A stretch of DNA of 19,371 nt from Polyrhizophydium stewartii. Taxonomy: Eukaryota > Chytridiomycota > Chytridiomycetes > Rhizophydiales. The notes below the pieces were generated by a model, which was not told where the DNA came from, did no database searches, and saw nothing but the letters and a program-made list of their open reading frames with translations. Location: positions 1 through 19,371 of the forward strand of contig JADGIZ010000210.1 in NCBI GenBank assembly GCA_027604665.1, given 5' to 3'. A program made the translations under genes and the position numbers. Below, piece by piece: positions 19,155 to 19,371 of this stretch. Numbering within the stretch: position 1 is the first letter of the stretch; each line of letters begins with the position of its first letter.

Positions 19155-19371
19155 CGCAGGCGCAAGAGAACAACTCGTGGACGTCTGACGGTCCAAGGCG
19201 GCGCTGCGCACAAGCGTCGCCAACAAGAGCGGCGAATGAAAGGGCACAGGCGCATATCGGGTGGGGGGGGGGGGTGGCAAGCGGCGGGGGTTAATTGGCG
19301 ATTGTTGGTGCCAGGCTCAGGCGTTGCGCTGCCTCTTAAAAACAAAACACCCCCCACGAGACGGCGCTACA
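19155..19371. other. Non-coding tail of the window
   Basis: This follows the Spg1-like stop. No gene is supported here. It contains a 12-G run (19263-19274) and, near the end, an A-rich stretch followed by a C run. No canonical AATAAA is seen. Confidence 0.5.
19263..19274 (+). repeat. Poly-G homopolymer (12 G)
   Basis: Twelve consecutive G residues, bordered by GT and TGG, lie 108 bp after the Spg1-like stop. Runs like this are prone to slippage and to length errors in assemblies. Confidence 0.85.

Overview
This is a compact, GC-rich nuclear segment from a fungus, most likely a zoosporic (chytrid-type) lineage. All seven protein genes are intron-containing eukaryotic genes. Most introns are 55-100 nt, with GTGCGT/GTGAGT/GTAAGT-type donors, CTGAC-like branch sites and CAG/AAG acceptors. 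Fungal trafficking and septation genes (a Dnf-type flippase, GGA, Spg1/Tem1) sit beside a centriole/basal-body protein (CEP43/FOP) and an LRRC74-like protein. That mixture fits a fungus that still builds flagella, but the taxonomic call is inference.

Layout: (1) 52-1572 (+), a CEP43/FOP-like gene whose 5' end is probably outside the window; (2) 1595-7336 (+), a P4-ATPase lipid flippase of the Dnf type, with 8 exons including an 11-nt microexon and a GC-AG intron inside the catalytic DKTGT motif; (3) 7824-11052 (+), a GGA clathrin adaptor (VHS-GAT-hinge-GAE), 14 exons; (4) 11159-13211 (-), an LRRC74-like leucine-rich-repeat protein, 9 exons; (5) 13242-15259 (+), a membrane protein fused to a spermidine-synthase-like Rossmann domain, 3 exons; (6) 15260-15697, a gap with ambiguous small ORFs on both strands; (7) 15698-17776 (-), a RING-HC protein with a CHFR-like second cysteine cluster and an acidic tail, 5 exons; (8) 17896-19154 (+), an Spg1/Tem1 septation GTPase, 6 exons; (9) 19155-19371, a non-coding tail with a poly-G run.

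The exon models for genes 2 to 8 were built by hand from splice signals, reading-frame phase and family conservation. Each adds up to a multiple of three with one stop codon. The CEP43 model has one unresolved junction. Two neighbours act in related processes: the flippase sets plasma-membrane/endosomal lipid asymmetry and GGA sorts cargo at the trans-Golgi. No operon-like logic is implied. Genes are packed very tightly: 22 bp between CEP43 and the flippase, 30 bp between the head-to-head LRR and synthase-like genes, 119 bp between the head-to-head RING and Spg1 genes, and 106 bp between the convergent GGA and LRR stops. I see no mobile element, CRISPR array, tRNA or rRNA, and no defence or secondary-metabolite system.
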